Origin: Niastella vici
GTDB lineage: Bacteria > Bacteroidota > Bacteroidia > Chitinophagales > Chitinophagaceae
Length of the DNA: 64,000 bases
NCBI RefSeq assembly: GCF_002077945.1
Contig: NZ_LVYD01000001.1
Span: 496,001 to 560,000, forward strand
Direction of reading: 5' to 3'
Shown here: one piece after another, positions 35,730 through 45,251 of the stretch
Position numbering within the stretch: the first letter of the stretch is position 1
Layout of the letters: each line of letters starts with the position of its first letter
Position numbers and translations under genes: made by a program
The notes under the pieces: model-generated
What the model saw: only the letters and a program-made list of their open reading frames with translations
Told to the model about the DNA's origin: nothing
Databases searched by the model: none

Positions 35730-38483
35730 ATGCTTCGTATGATACAGGTTAAATCTGCGGCACACGCAGAGGATTATTTTAATGATGCGCTTTCACAGGC
35801 CGGTTATTACATCAACGACCAGCAGGAAAGCCCCGGCCAGTTTCAGGGCAAGATTGCAGATCGTTTGAGGATTACTGGACCTGCGACAAAAGAGGTGTTT
35901 CATTCTCTGTGCTGGAATATCAACCCGGTTACCGGCCAAACACTGACACAACGCACAACCGAAGACAGAACCGTCTATTATGATATAACGGCCCTTTGTC
36001 CCAAATCCGTTTCCATTGCTTACGCCGTTTACGGGCATGAGGACATTCTTACCGCGTTTCAGGAATCAGTAAATGAAACCATGCTGGATATACAAGATGA
36101 TGCGCAAACGCGCGTGCGAAAGAACGGGCAGAACGACAATCGCCAAACAGGTGAATTATTATGGTCGGGTTTTGACCATTCAACAGCAAGGCCGGTCGAT
36201 GATGATACCAACCCCGATCCGCACCTGCACCGGCACAACACTGTCTTTAACGTGACATGGGATGAGGCAGAGCAGGTTTATAAAGCCGGGCAGTTCCAAT
36301 TTATCAAGCGCGACATGCCCTATTATCAGGCACGCTATCACAAGAAGCTGGCCGATAAATTAATGGCATTGGGCTACAGCATTCGTAAAACCGCCACATT
36401 CTTTGAACTGGATGGCATACCGCAGCCGGTCATCGACCTGTTTTCCAAACGCAATCAGGAGGTCAACCGGATTGCACGGGAAAACAATATTACCGATACG
36501 GCAGAGCTAGACCAGCTTGCCGCACAGACACGGGCCAAAAAGAAAAAAAATATTTCAATGGCCGAACTGCAAGCGGACTGGCACAGGCAAATCGCTGAAC
36601 TGAACCTGCATAATAGCGATAGCAGTGGCAATCTAAAGAATGTGATCCCCCAACAACAGACTATAACCATTACACCGGCACAATGTATCGACCACGCGCT
36701 TTCAAAATGTTTTGAACGGGCATCGGTGGCCCATGACCGCCGCATCCTTGCCGCCGCCTACCGGTATGGTTTGGGCCATGCCGGTATAACCCTCGATGCG
36801 ATCACGGATGCGTTCAACCGGGACAAACGAATTATCCGCCGCATACAGGATGGCTCGAAACTCATGTGTACCACGCATGAGGTGCTGGCCGAAGAACAAC
36901 GCATGGTCAGGCTTGCTATGGCGGGAAAGGGTTGTTGCGTTCCCTTATACAGCGAAGCACCACCCTTAACCGCTACGGGGGAACATGCCGCAGCCATTAC
37001 CCACGTCCTGACGACCACGGACAGGGTATCGAATGTACAGGGCGGTGCTGGCACCGGAAAAACCACCCTGATGAAAGAACTGGTCAGGCATATACAGGGC
37101 ACGGGCATCAACCCGGTCATGGTGGCCCCGACGGCTAACGCGTCGCGTGGGGTAATGCGGGAAGAAGGGTTTAGCGACGCTGATACCGTCGCCCGGTTGC
37201 TGGTTGATCCCGACATGCAGGACGCCCTGCAGGATGGGGCGCTGATCGTGGATGAAGCGGGGTTATTGGGCGTAAAGGAAATGGCGGCGGTGTTACAACT
37301 GGCCACGGACAGAAACGCACGAGTTTTGCTTTTTGGAGACACACGCCAACACAATAGCGTTATACGGGGCGATGCGCTTCGTATCCTGAATACCGTTGCA
37401 GGTATCAAGGCAGCAGAGGTAAACAAGATATATCGTCAGCGCCATGAATGCTATCGCAAGGCCGTTGAAGATATTGCCGCAGGCAATATCCAGTCCGCCT
37501 TTGAACGGCTGGAAGAATTTAACGCCATAACCGAAATCGATACGGCCAGCCTGAATGCGCAACTGGTCAGCGATTATATGGCTGCCATCACCAAAGGCAA
37601 CACCGCCCTTGTGGTGTCACCCACGCACCAGCAGGGCGAGGCCGTTACCGCTGATCTGCGTAAAGCCTTACGCGCCGCTGGCACCATCGGGCCGGAGGAT
37701 ATAAACGTCACCCGTTACATTAATTTGAACTACACCGAGGCAGAGAAGGCCGATCCTTGCATGTACCAGCCAGGTCTGGCCGTGCAGTTTAACCAGAACC
37801 TTAAAGGCATTGCCCGTGGCAGCATATGGCAGGTGAATGAGGCATCAGGCAACAGCGTTATTATGACCGAAGCCAATGGGGCCACCTTGCCCCTGCCGCT
37901 GGACAAGGCCCACCAATTCACTGTCTATCGGAAAATCACTATTCCGCTTGCCATTGGCGATACGGTTACGATTACCCGTGGCAGCTTTGACCGTAACGGC
38001 AAGCGGCTGAACAATGGGCAAAGCCTGAAGGTGGCATCCATTGATGATAATGGTGTTATTGCACTGGTAAGCCCGGCCAGCGGAGCTGAATACCGTATTG
38101 GTGTTGACTTCGGCCATATCAATCACGGCTATACCACCACGTCCCATGCCGCACAGGGCAAAACAGTTGACGAGGTGTTTATTGCAATGCCTGCGGTCAC
38201 CTTTGCAGCCGCATCTCTGAAACAGTTCTATGTATCAGTAAGCAGGGCGCGAGATATGGTGCGCGTATATACCGAATGCAAGGAAGCCTTACTGGATCAC
38301 GTGTCAGAAACAGGCGACCGGCAATCGGCCCTTGAATTGATGGGCGGGGATAACCTTAGCCAGTTTATCGCCACTCAACAGGCGCAGCCGAAACAACCAG
38401 CGCCACCACAGGCCCAGGTCGAACCTCAACAACCGCCACGTATAGAAAGCACTGTAAGGTCTTATGCACCAAAACCCGTCTAA
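35730..38483 (+). CDS. MobF-family relaxase-helicase (TraI/TrwC-like)
   Basis: 917 residues. N-terminal relaxase domain: AGYYINDQQE supplies candidate nicking tyrosines (Y26/Y27), and DPHLHRHNTVFN carries the metal-binding His triad (H165, H167, H169). The C-terminal part is an SF1 helicase: GGAGTGKTTL (438-447, Walker A), LIVDEAGLLG (Walker B), LLFGDTRQHNSV, and the C-terminal YTTTSHAAQGKTVDEV and FYVSVSRARDMVRVYT motifs. Known: nicks oriT, stays covalently bound and unwinds the strand. Shorter than F TraI because extra C-terminal domains are missing. A start at the ATG 35739 is also possible. Confidence 0.92.
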   Translation: MLRMIQVKSAAHAEDYFNDALSQAGYYINDQQESPGQFQGKIADRLRITGPATKEVFHSLCWNINPVTGQTLTQRTTEDRTVYYDITALCPKSVSIAYAVYGHEDILTAFQESVNETMLDIQDDAQTRVRKNGQNDNRQTGELLWSGFDHSTARPVDDDTNPDPHLHRHNTVFNVTWDEAEQVYKAGQFQFIKRDMPYYQARYHKKLADKLMALGYSIRKTATFFELDGIPQPVIDLFSKRNQEVNRIARENNITDTAELDQLAAQTRAKKKKNISMAELQADWHRQIAELNLHNSDSSGNLKNVIPQQQTITITPAQCIDHALSKCFERASVAHDRRILAAAYRYGLGHAGITLDAITDAFNRDKRIIRRIQDGSKLMCTTHEVLAEEQRMVRLAMAGKGCCVPLYSEAPPLTATGEHAAAITHVLTTTDRVSNVQGGAGTGKTTLMKELVRHIQGTGINPVMVAPTANASRGVMREEGFSDADTVARLLVDPDMQDALQDGALIVDEAGLLGVKEMAAVLQLATDRNARVLLFGDTRQHNSVIRGDALRILNTVAGIKAAEVNKIYRQRHECYRKAVEDIAAGNIQSAFERLEEFNAITEIDTASLNAQLVSDYMAAITKGNTALVVSPTHQQGEAVTADLRKALRAAGTIGPEDINVTRYINLNYTEAEKADPCMYQPGLAVQFNQNLKGIARGSIWQVNEASGNSVIMTEANGATLPLPLDKAHQFTVYRKITIPLAIGDTVTITRGSFDRNGKRLNNGQSLKVASIDDNGVIALVSPASGAEYRIGVDFGHINHGYTTTSHAAQGKTVDEVFIAMPAVTFAAASLKQFYVSVSRARDMVRVYTECKEALLDHVSETGDRQSALELMGGDNLSQFIATQQAQPKQPAPPQAQVEPQQPPRIESTVRSYAPKPV

Positions 38484-38844
38484 TGAGTTATACCGCGAAT
38501 TAAAGGAAAACGATCCCACCCGGCCGTATGTGAATACAAATGCGGGGTCGCCTGACCTGTTTAACGGGGTGCTGATTTGTTGGGAGGATGGGAACAAGGC
38601 AGTTTTCTATTATCCCTTTTTGGTATCGGTAAAATTGCATCTGCAAACCGAACACAATGTGATCATCATGCGGTTTACTTCGGAGATTGTCACGCTAAAG
38701 GGATACCTGTTGAATACCCTGCTGATGAAGTTTACCCAACGAAAGCCCGACCTGATTGACGTTATTAATCCGCGCTATGTGTTACCGGAAACAATCAGCC
38801 AGCCGGTCGTTATTGAGGCAGTGGTGGAGGAAAGAAAGGCATAA
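38464..38844 (+). CDS. Hypothetical protein overlapping the MobF gene end
   Basis: 126 residues starting MHQNPSNELYRELKENDPTRPYVN. The frame overlaps the last 20 bases of the relaxase gene, indicating translational coupling. It contains LICWEDGNKAVFYYPFLVSVKLH and FTSEIVTLKGYLLNTLLMKF, and no recognised family. Such small partners commonly follow MobF genes in mobilizable islands; a relaxosome accessory role is guessed only. Confidence 0.65.
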   Translation: MHQNPSNELYRELKENDPTRPYVNTNAGSPDLFNGVLICWEDGNKAVFYYPFLVSVKLHLQTEHNVIIMRFTSEIVTLKGYLLNTLLMKFTQRKPDLIDVINPRYVLPETISQPVVIEAVVEERKA

Positions 38845-38851
38845 GGCTGAT

Positions 38852-38900
38852 AACAATCCTGCTTTATAAAATCATTCATTACTATTGAGGATTGTTTTTT
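38852..38900 (+). terminator. Terminator at the end of the MobF module
   Basis: AACAATCCT and AGGATTGTT separated by 27 bases, followed by T residues. It marks the boundary between the MobF island and defence cargo. Confidence 0.65.
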
Positions 38901-38973
38901 AAGTCCTTGTCTATTAAGATGAATCCATGATAAAGTTTATAGCATTTTACCAAAAACATTATATTGCAATACC

Positions 38974-39849
38974 ATGACAGCGAACAAAAACAATTTATCA
39001 TTTGGAAAAAGATACGGATTTGAGCCTGTTGAAGTGCCATTTCAAGTGGATAGTATCAGTACCGATTTACGAACGGAACTGTGGAATGCGATTTACCTTT
39101 TCATTTTACAGCCTCTTCATGACGCCCAAAGTTATTCTGAAGATGGTTATAGAACCATACGTCGCATTATATGGGTTCATTATTTAATAAAACCGCTAGA
39201 TGATTTTCCTCGCGATTATGAGTTTGATGATGTCGTTAAACAATATATTGAGAAATCCGTTTGGTACAAAGTCTACGAATTTTTTGAATTCGTGCTGCGT
39301 CAATTCGATGAAAATGAAGGGCGTTATTCATACAATGACTTCATTCAATATATTAATGGCAAACTGAGGCAGCATAATTCGGCCTATACAATTATTAGTA
39401 ACAAATTCGTTCAGATAACAAATAGTACCGAAATAGCGGAAATAAATTCAACTGGGAGCCTCGCAAAAGAACATCACATTATTGGAATTCAAGAACACCT
39501 GAAAGCTGCTATTGATTTGTTCTCTAAAAAACCAAACCCTGACTATAGGAATTCCATTAAGGAAAGCATAAGTATGGTTGAGGTCATTAGCCGTATTATT
39601 GAACCTGAAAATACTTTAGGAAAAGCATTAAATAAGTTAGAAAAAAGTGGCTTTCTAAATCCTGTTTTGAAAGCAGGGTTTGAAAAGTTATATGCCTATA
39701 CCAATGACAAGAATGGGATACGGCACGCATTGCTCGAAGAAAAAAACATTGATACTTCAGATGCACGGTTCTTTTTAGTGTCATGTTCAGCTTTTACGAA
39801 TTATTTAATTGAAAAGGCAAGAAGCGCTAACCTTCTAAGAAAAATTTAA
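38974..39849 (+). CDS. AbiJ_NTD4-type abortive-infection protein
   Basis: 291 residues. Seen: LSFGKRYGFEPVEVPFQVDSISTDLRTELWNAIYLF, the N-terminal signature of AbiJ domain type 4, and a C-terminal DKNGIRHALLEEKNIDTSDARFFLVSCSAFTNYLIEKA, the conserved end of these proteins, probably HEPN-like. Known: AbiJ-related proteins protect lactococci from phage. It lies 9 bases upstream of an Mrr-type nuclease gene, a likely two-gene operon. AT-rich codon use differs from the MobF gene, suggesting separate acquisition. Confidence 0.78.
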   Translation: MTANKNNLSFGKRYGFEPVEVPFQVDSISTDLRTELWNAIYLFILQPLHDAQSYSEDGYRTIRRIIWVHYLIKPLDDFPRDYEFDDVVKQYIEKSVWYKVYEFFEFVLRQFDENEGRYSYNDFIQYINGKLRQHNSAYTIISNKFVQITNSTEIAEINSTGSLAKEHHIIGIQEHLKAAIDLFSKKPNPDYRNSIKESISMVEVISRIIEPENTLGKALNKLEKSGFLNPVLKAGFEKLYAYTNDKNGIRHALLEEKNIDTSDARFFLVSCSAFTNYLIEKARSANLLRKI

Positions 39850-39858
39850 CCGATTGCC

Positions 39859-40419
39859 ATGAAAAAGATGCCAGACAATATCGAAATTTCGCCTGAAGAG
39901 TTTGAAAAACTTGTTCATGAGTATTTGCTTGAAGCTGGTAAAGGGCTAAAGAAATTCGAAGCCGTTCATGATGTTAAAATGCAGGCTCACGACGGGACTT
40001 ATCAAATCGATATAAAGGCAACTTTTGAAGCAATAAATTGTGACATTGTTATTTTGATTGAATGCAAGAGGCATTCTGCACCAATAAAAAGAGAGATCGT
40101 TCAGGTTTTGAATGATAAAGTTCGTTCATTAGGAGCACATAAAGGCATTCTCTTTTCTACGTCCCCATTTCAAGGAGGAGCCAAAACATATGCACAAGAG
40201 CATGGCATAGCCACAGTTCAATTGATAGAAGGCCGATTTACTTATGTCACCAAGGCCGCCGGAGAACAGGAATTCAACCCTCCTTTCTGGGCTAACATCC
40301 CCAAATATGTGGGCCAATTTGAATATGCAAGCGGGTCTTATTACCTTTTACAACCCGGGTATATTGATAAGTTATCTGAGTTTATTTTTATAGACGGGAA
40401 AGAATATCAAAAAAACTAA
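39859..40419 (+). CDS. Mrr-type restriction endonuclease
   Basis: 186 residues. PD-(D/E)xK core: the QIDIKATFEA strand (Asp51), then IVILIECKRH (Glu68, Lys70), followed by VLNDKVRSLGAHKGILFSTSPFQGGAKTYAQEHGI, typical of the Mrr_cat domain. An ATG at 39868 is an alternative start. Known Mrr-like nucleases cut methylated or foreign DNA. The unusual C-terminal 55 residues (FNPPFWANIPKYVGQFEYASG) are unassigned. With the AbiJ-like gene it may form one defence system. Confidence 0.82.
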   Translation: MKKMPDNIEISPEEFEKLVHEYLLEAGKGLKKFEAVHDVKMQAHDGTYQIDIKATFEAINCDIVILIECKRHSAPIKREIVQVLNDKVRSLGAHKGILFSTSPFQGGAKTYAQEHGIATVQLIEGRFTYVTKAAGEQEFNPPFWANIPKYVGQFEYASGSYYLLQPGYIDKLSEFIFIDGKEYQKN

Positions 40420-40425
40420 TAGCAG

Positions 40426-41796
40426 TCACATATCTTCCCTTTCAGTGCTTGTCGGAATATTTAGTGACTCAATGTGCCACTGAACTGCATAACTTTCATT
40501 GAGAAGATGGCTAAGATTAGAGTTAATGTTTTTGAAGACTGCTACTGAAAGCTCCATTGGACAAACTAATATAGATCGAACAGATTGCGGTAGCGACGCA
40601 TCATTGAAGTCGAATTCGCCATATTCTAAATTTTTATCGTCCTTAAGGACATCACATTGACGTATTATTGAAATACTACCAGTAATAGTTTGTTTGATTT
40701 TGTTGTATGCCAATTTATGCCCCGTAATCATCGAAGGGATATCCCAACTGTCTGTTAATGGAAAGCAATAGAATTCATGTGTTTCTGTCTGCAACGATGG
40801 GATCGTTTTTATTAAAATGTATTTATAAGTAAATAGAAACTCGGCAGAGAACAAATGATTTTGCTTTCCTAATGTATTGTCATTATGATTGATTAAGAAA
40901 TCAATATGCCCCATAGCTTGATTTTTTAATTCAAAGGGAGGTTCGGTATAATTCCAGTTAAATTCCCGTTTCATTATATGTTCATTCTTTAACTCGAACC
41001 ACTGCCAGCTATAACTCAATAGCTTTTCTTTGGCGTTGTAGAAAATTCTTTTTCTTAGTGCGGGACCTTCGCTATTCTTCGAAATTCGTTTAGATGCAAG
41101 ATCTTTTAAAATATTAAACTGTCTCAGCTCAATCTTTAAATTAGCGTCTTTATAGTACTCGTTTAATCCTTTGATTAACATATCAAGATGCTGATCAGAA
41201 CTTACGCTCAGAACCGATACCTTTTCATTTTCTATGTCCTGTGTGTTTGAATTTAATTTGGACTTCTCATTTCTATGGGAATTAGTATCTTCCACTTCTT
41301 GAGATTCTAATTTTCCATTGCTAGGGTTAAGCACGTCGTTGAATATACCTCCCGATGATTTTCTTTGAAGCTTTGAATTTTTTGATTGCCTTTGTTGAAT
41401 TTCTCTATGTTCCCACTCACCTGGATCAACGTAATAATCTTTCTTGGTGTGCCTATCAAGAAGCATCGTCTGCCAATCATCAATTTTCTCTTTTATTTCT
41501 TTTACTACTTCTGGGAATTTCTTTGCCACCCTTTCTTGATTGGTTAAACGTTTCACTTTTCTATAAAACGTCAATAAATTCTTTTTACTTATGGCTGGTA
41601 TTATTGATGAATAAAATTGATTTTTGATTGCATTATTTTTTTCTGGTCGATCCAACAAATCCCTAATTGTTTGGTAAAGTTCCTTAGAGGTTTCGGCGTC
41701 CTTAGTCCTTGTAGGATTGTCGTAACAAAATTTAAGTCTTATACAGAGTTCAAAAAACTCGAAATCACTTTTCGTAAACTCTACATTCTTGATCAT
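40426..41796 (-). CDS. Hypothetical protein, 456 residues
   Basis: No family recognised. N-terminal helical region (FEFFELCIRLKFCYDNPTRTKDAETS), a long Ser/Asn/Glu-rich linker around residues 140-205, and a beta-rich C-terminal half with aromatic patches (EFYCFPLTDSWDIPSMITGHKLAYNK). It converges on the Mrr gene with a 6-base gap. AT-rich codon use resembles the AbiJ/Mrr pair. Likely cargo, possibly defence; no evidence beyond location. Confidence 0.5.
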   Translation of the reverse strand: MIKNVEFTKSDFEFFELCIRLKFCYDNPTRTKDAETSKELYQTIRDLLDRPEKNNAIKNQFYSSIIPAISKKNLLTFYRKVKRLTNQERVAKKFPEVVKEIKEKIDDWQTMLLDRHTKKDYYVDPGEWEHREIQQRQSKNSKLQRKSSGGIFNDVLNPSNGKLESQEVEDTNSHRNEKSKLNSNTQDIENEKVSVLSVSSDQHLDMLIKGLNEYYKDANLKIELRQFNILKDLASKRISKNSEGPALRKRIFYNAKEKLLSYSWQWFELKNEHIMKREFNWNYTEPPFELKNQAMGHIDFLINHNDNTLGKQNHLFSAEFLFTYKYILIKTIPSLQTETHEFYCFPLTDSWDIPSMITGHKLAYNKIKQTITGSISIIRQCDVLKDDKNLEYGEFDFNDASLPQSVRSILVCPMELSVAVFKNINSNLSHLLNESYAVQWHIESLNIPTSTEREDM

Positions 41797-41908
41797 GCAG
41801 AAATTTTTTAAAAAATTTTATTTTCTTTTTAAAACGTAATGTCAGGTTCTATTTTACTAAACTTAATAATTATTCTTGTAAAATGCTGACCGCACAAGGA
41901 TTTCCGCT

Positions 41909-41962
41909 TTCATGAATGAATTATTCATGAAAACCCTCTATCACATTTGTGATCACAAGTGA
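41909..41962. promoter_or_regulatory. Two strong dyads in the 41.8-42.0 kb gap
   Basis: TTCATGAAT-GAATT-ATTCATGAA (41909-41931) is a perfect 9-bp dyad. TCAC-AT-TTGTGATCACAA-GTGA (41941-41962) holds a perfect 12-base palindrome with further matching flanks. They lie upstream of the hypothetical gene starting at 41796 and are candidate operators. Confidence 0.45.
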
Positions 41963-42052
41963 TTGGTAATCAGCTTTCATTGATACATTTAAGCAAAACC
42001 GTACTTAACTTAGCATCATAATGATCAAATGGCTTAGTAATGGTTGGTTTTA

Positions 42053-42313
42053 TTAGACTATTGGCCGCTTAGATTCAAATTCAGGACCTCTCCAATGTTT
42101 ACTAACATGCTCATTAAACTTTTGACGATCCTGAATAAACGCTGACAAATTCTCTTTGAGTTCTTTACAGTTTTTGGATTGGGATGAGATTTCTTGAAGC
42201 TTTTGGACCATTTCTTCAGATGCTTCTAAGTAAGCCATCATCGCTTCAGAACTCGATTTGTTCTGATATTTACGCCACGTTCTGATCGTTAGAATTTTTC
42301 CTATAAAAGCCAT
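42053..42313 (-). CDS. Small hypothetical protein
   Basis: 86 residues from the ATG at 42313 (MAFIGKILTIRTWRKYQNKSSS), mostly helical and charged with a coiled-coil-like middle (MVQKLQEISSQSKNCKELKENL). No family recognised; the frame is plausible but unproven. Confidence 0.4.
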   Translation of the reverse strand: MAFIGKILTIRTWRKYQNKSSSEAMMAYLEASEEMVQKLQEISSQSKNCKELKENLSAFIQDRQKFNEHVSKHWRGPEFESKRPIV

Positions 42314-42489
42314 GTGATGCTCCAATATCGTTACAAGCGTACCTAATAGGCAGTCTCAAAAAAATTAAACTGCCGACACCTTTCCTAATACATAATATAC
42401 ATAATGTCAATTCTTAAATACTCCGCTTTTGGTGGAGGCAAGAAATCTTTGTCCATAATAAATCATTGATAATATTAAATATTATAACT

Positions 42490-42936
42490 ATGGCGGCTCT
42501 TAACAGATCAAACGACTATGTGAAGGACGTCCATTCCTGCCTGAATACGTTCTATGTATTGATGGGCAGGAAACAGGTGAAGAAACTTGAAGGTATGTTG
42601 TCCCCAAACCTGCGCCAGTTTATCCGAATGGAAAGTCATCGGGAAAAGTTTCAAAAGGTGTTCCTGTTCGACCGTGAGATCGTAGGATACTACATTCACC
42701 AACTGACTGAAATCAATCCGGGCCTTTTGGATGCGATTATTCTTATCGGATTGGAACCAGTTGATGAATGGGGGAATGCCAGCGCTGCTCAGAAAGTGAA
42801 ATTCAAAAAACAGATTTTAGACCCCGACAAGTTAAAGTACCGGTTTTACAGGTTCCGCTTTATCAATATCCACGATCACTGGTTTATCGATGACGTATAT
42901 CAGGATAATGAATTTTACTGTACCGCTTCAAACTAA
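42490..42936 (+). CDS. Hypothetical protein of the mobilization module
   Basis: 148 residues from MAALNRSNDYVKDVHSCLNTFY, with LLDAIILIGLEPVDEWG and an Arg/Phe/His-rich end (YRFYRFRFINIHDHWFIDDVYQ). No family recognised. First gene of a plus-strand run of small genes leading to the coupling protein, so probably transfer-related. Confidence 0.55.
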   Translation: MAALNRSNDYVKDVHSCLNTFYVLMGRKQVKKLEGMLSPNLRQFIRMESHREKFQKVFLFDREIVGYYIHQLTEINPGLLDAIILIGLEPVDEWGNASAAQKVKFKKQILDPDKLKYRFYRFRFINIHDHWFIDDVYQDNEFYCTASN

Positions 42937-42954
42937 AAACCAAAACATACATAT

Positions 42955-43134
42955 ATGAACCAGCACACACGACAGCCAAAAGGTAGCGCTGAAAAAAGCG
43001 ACTTAACAGAATTTTCAGAGGCAGAGCAGCAACTTGCCGAACTGTTGACAATTCAACAAGCCGTTCAGTCTATAGCCGAAAAGCTAAAAGGCATGATCGA
43101 ACAAGCGATCAAAAAAACAGTTCCAATGGCATAG
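42955..43134 (+). CDS. Short coiled-coil-like protein (59 residues)
   Basis: Begins MNQHTRQPKGSAEKSDLTEF and ends AIKKTVPMA. The middle (SEAEQQLAELLTIQQAVQSIAEKLKGMIEQ) is an amphipathic helix. Starts 18 bases after the preceding gene, in the same direction. Its shortness makes it easy to miss; codon use looks coding. Confidence 0.5.
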   Translation: MNQHTRQPKGSAEKSDLTEFSEAEQQLAELLTIQQAVQSIAEKLKGMIEQAIKKTVPMA

Positions 43135-43306
43135 CTCACCTACCAGATTGTATTGGCCGCTGATCCGGACAGCGGCAATCATTCAAAACTTTCCAGACAA
43201 ATTATATCTGTAATTCTTTAAAAATGTCGCTTGAGGCGCACTGGCCATGCCATGCCCGAAAGCAAGCCCAAATGATCATTTATTATTCACTTTAAATCTG
43301 TCAGAC

Positions 43307-43504
43307 ATGAACAGCAAACAGCAAAATACAGTCCGCCAGGTCGCTACGCAAAATGGCGCTTCGGACTCACATTACGGGCCGTATCAAATTGCCCCTAACG
43401 GTGACAAGATCACTGTCGAAGGCAATAAGACCCAAATCGGCAGCAAGGTTTATTACGGCGAGAAAAGCGCCAAAGATGCCTTGAACAATCTGGGCAAGAA
43501 ATAA
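43307..43504 (+). CDS. Small hypothetical protein (65 residues)
   Basis: The ATG at 43307 gives MNSKQQNTVRQVATQNGASD, then HYGPYQIAPNGDKITVEGNK and a basic end. A frame start 60 bases earlier is less likely. Gly/Asn/Lys rich; no family recognised. Lies 82 bases before the coupling-protein gene. Confidence 0.5.
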   Translation: MNSKQQNTVRQVATQNGASDSHYGPYQIAPNGDKITVEGNKTQIGSKVYYGEKSAKDALNNLGKK

Positions 43505-43586
43505 CCCAGGCGCAATTACTGTAACGGGCGGGCCTAATCAACCCGCCCATTTTTAAACATCTTTTTCTAATCTTCAATTCTTTACC

Positions 43587-45251
43587 ATGCCAACAAGTAA
43601 GAGATACAGGCGCAATTACGTACTGACCGTTATTGTCGTGTTTTTTCTGATCAGTTTTATGACCTGTTTCAGCGTGAATGCTGATGGAACTAATATCTTC
43701 ATCACTTTTCTGTTAGCCGTCGTCTTTATCATTATCCGTATCAAATGGAAGATTGTTGCCGATGGACTTGACATTGTTACAAACCCCAATGACGCCCGCT
43801 GGTCAACAGACGAAGAATTTGCCCGCATCATCCGTCCTGATCCTCATAAAACAGAAGGCGTATGGCTCGGCGGTGACTATATCTGTACGAAAAATGTGCA
43901 TGGAATTGTAATCGGCGGTTCAGGTGCCGGGAAATCAAGTCTGCACCTCATCCCGAACCTCTTGATACAACCATTCAGCAGCAACTTCGTACTGGATATC
44001 AAAAGGGAGCTAAGCCAGATTACGGCATCCGCCCAAAAGGCAATGGGTCAAACCGTTTATATCATCGATCCATTTGATGATCAAACATCGATTCGCGCCA
44101 CGCATGGCATTAGAAACTCAGGCTTTAATCCTTTCATCTTTCTCGAAGATGAAAGCGAGCTGATTGAAAACACCAATATCATTGCACAAGCGCTGATCCC
44201 GGATAATCCTAATGCAAAAGAACCGTACTGGACGCAACGAGGAAGGCATGTTGTAAGTCTCTGTCTTCAACATATAGCGACCGCTTTGCCTAAAAAAGAG
44301 CGGAATATGCACACGCTTTACAAAATGCTCAGAACAAGCGGTGATGAGTTTACCAACCTTTTGCTTTCCATGAAACAGAATACCGCGTTGGATGGAATTA
44401 TTTCAATTGGCGCAGAGGAACTTTTGGGGTTAATTGACAGCGCAGCTACTTTGGCCAGTATTCGCAGTAATGCGCAAAATGGAACCGAGCTTTTTGCCAG
44501 CCCGCAACTGCGCCACAATCTTTCTAAAAATGATTTCAATCCGTATGACCTGTCAGCGAAAGGTAATGTTACCGTCTACCTGATCCTGCCGGAGCGCTTT
44601 GTTGATGTTTACGATGGCTGGGCCCGCATGGTCATTGCACTTTCTTTGAAAGCCTGTAATGCAAAGCCAGCCAATCCAGTTCAATTCTTTTTAGATGAAT
44701 TTCCGCTCCTGAAAAGGTTCGATGATGCCAAACGAAATTTTGCTTTTGGCCGCGGGCAGAATATCCGCATGTGGATTTATGCGCAGTCCATCGCATCCCT
44801 GCGTGATATATATGGAGAAGATGGCATGACTGTCTTTTTAGCCAACGCTGGCGTTCTACAGTGCATAGGTGGTATTAGAGATTTAGCAACGAGGGAATAT
44901 TTTTCCAAGATACTGGGCACCAAAACACGCATAAAGGAACAGCATTCGACCAGCTTTACAGAGGGGAAAGAGGCCAGCACATCTAACAGTATTGCCTATG
45001 TAGAAGAAAAAATACCTCTTTTAACACCTGAACAGATTGGCAATATGAATGGTGTTATCACTCTTTGTGACCGAGCAAAGGTTGTGCTGGATGATACACC
45101 ATATTTCAAGAACCGCTATGAAGGTGTATCGCTGGATGAAAAATGGCTCACAAAGGAAGAACGGGCATTATTGAAAGCAGGGAAACTGCCTGTTGATGAA
45201 ACACATGAGTATTTTATGAAGATGGCCCACCATCCCCAACGGATTGCCTAA
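43587..45251 (+). CDS. Type IV coupling protein (VirD4/TraG family)
   Basis: 554 residues. Two N-terminal membrane helices (about 10-28 and 36-52), Walker A GGSGAGKSS (residues 110-118) in VHGIVIGGSGAGKSSLHLIPNLL, LDIKRELSQIT, and Walker B FFLDEFPLLKRF. Known: hexameric ATPase that links the relaxase-DNA complex to a conjugative channel. Since no channel genes are present, it must dock to a helper element's secretion system. Its gene end overlaps the convergent 45248 gene by 4 bases. Confidence 0.92.
   Translation: MPTSKRYRRNYVLTVIVVFFLISFMTCFSVNADGTNIFITFLLAVVFIIIRIKWKIVADGLDIVTNPNDARWSTDEEFARIIRPDPHKTEGVWLGGDYICTKNVHGIVIGGSGAGKSSLHLIPNLLIQPFSSNFVLDIKRELSQITASAQKAMGQTVYIIDPFDDQTSIRATHGIRNSGFNPFIFLEDESELIENTNIIAQALIPDNPNAKEPYWTQRGRHVVSLCLQHIATALPKKERNMHTLYKMLRTSGDEFTNLLLSMKQNTALDGIISIGAEELLGLIDSAATLASIRSNAQNGTELFASPQLRHNLSKNDFNPYDLSAKGNVTVYLILPERFVDVYDGWARMVIALSLKACNAKPANPVQFFLDEFPLLKRFDDAKRNFAFGRGQNIRMWIYAQSIASLRDIYGEDGMTVFLANAGVLQCIGGIRDLATREYFSKILGTKTRIKEQHSTSFTEGKEASTSNSIAYVEEKIPLLTPEQIGNMNGVITLCDRAKVVLDDTPYFKNRYEGVSLDEKWLTKEERALLKAGKLPVDETHEYFMKMAHHPQRIA

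Noticed and set aside
42326-42465. Possible origin or att site in the AT-rich gap
   Set aside because: Only short AT repeats were seen; no tRNA-like repeat or iterons.
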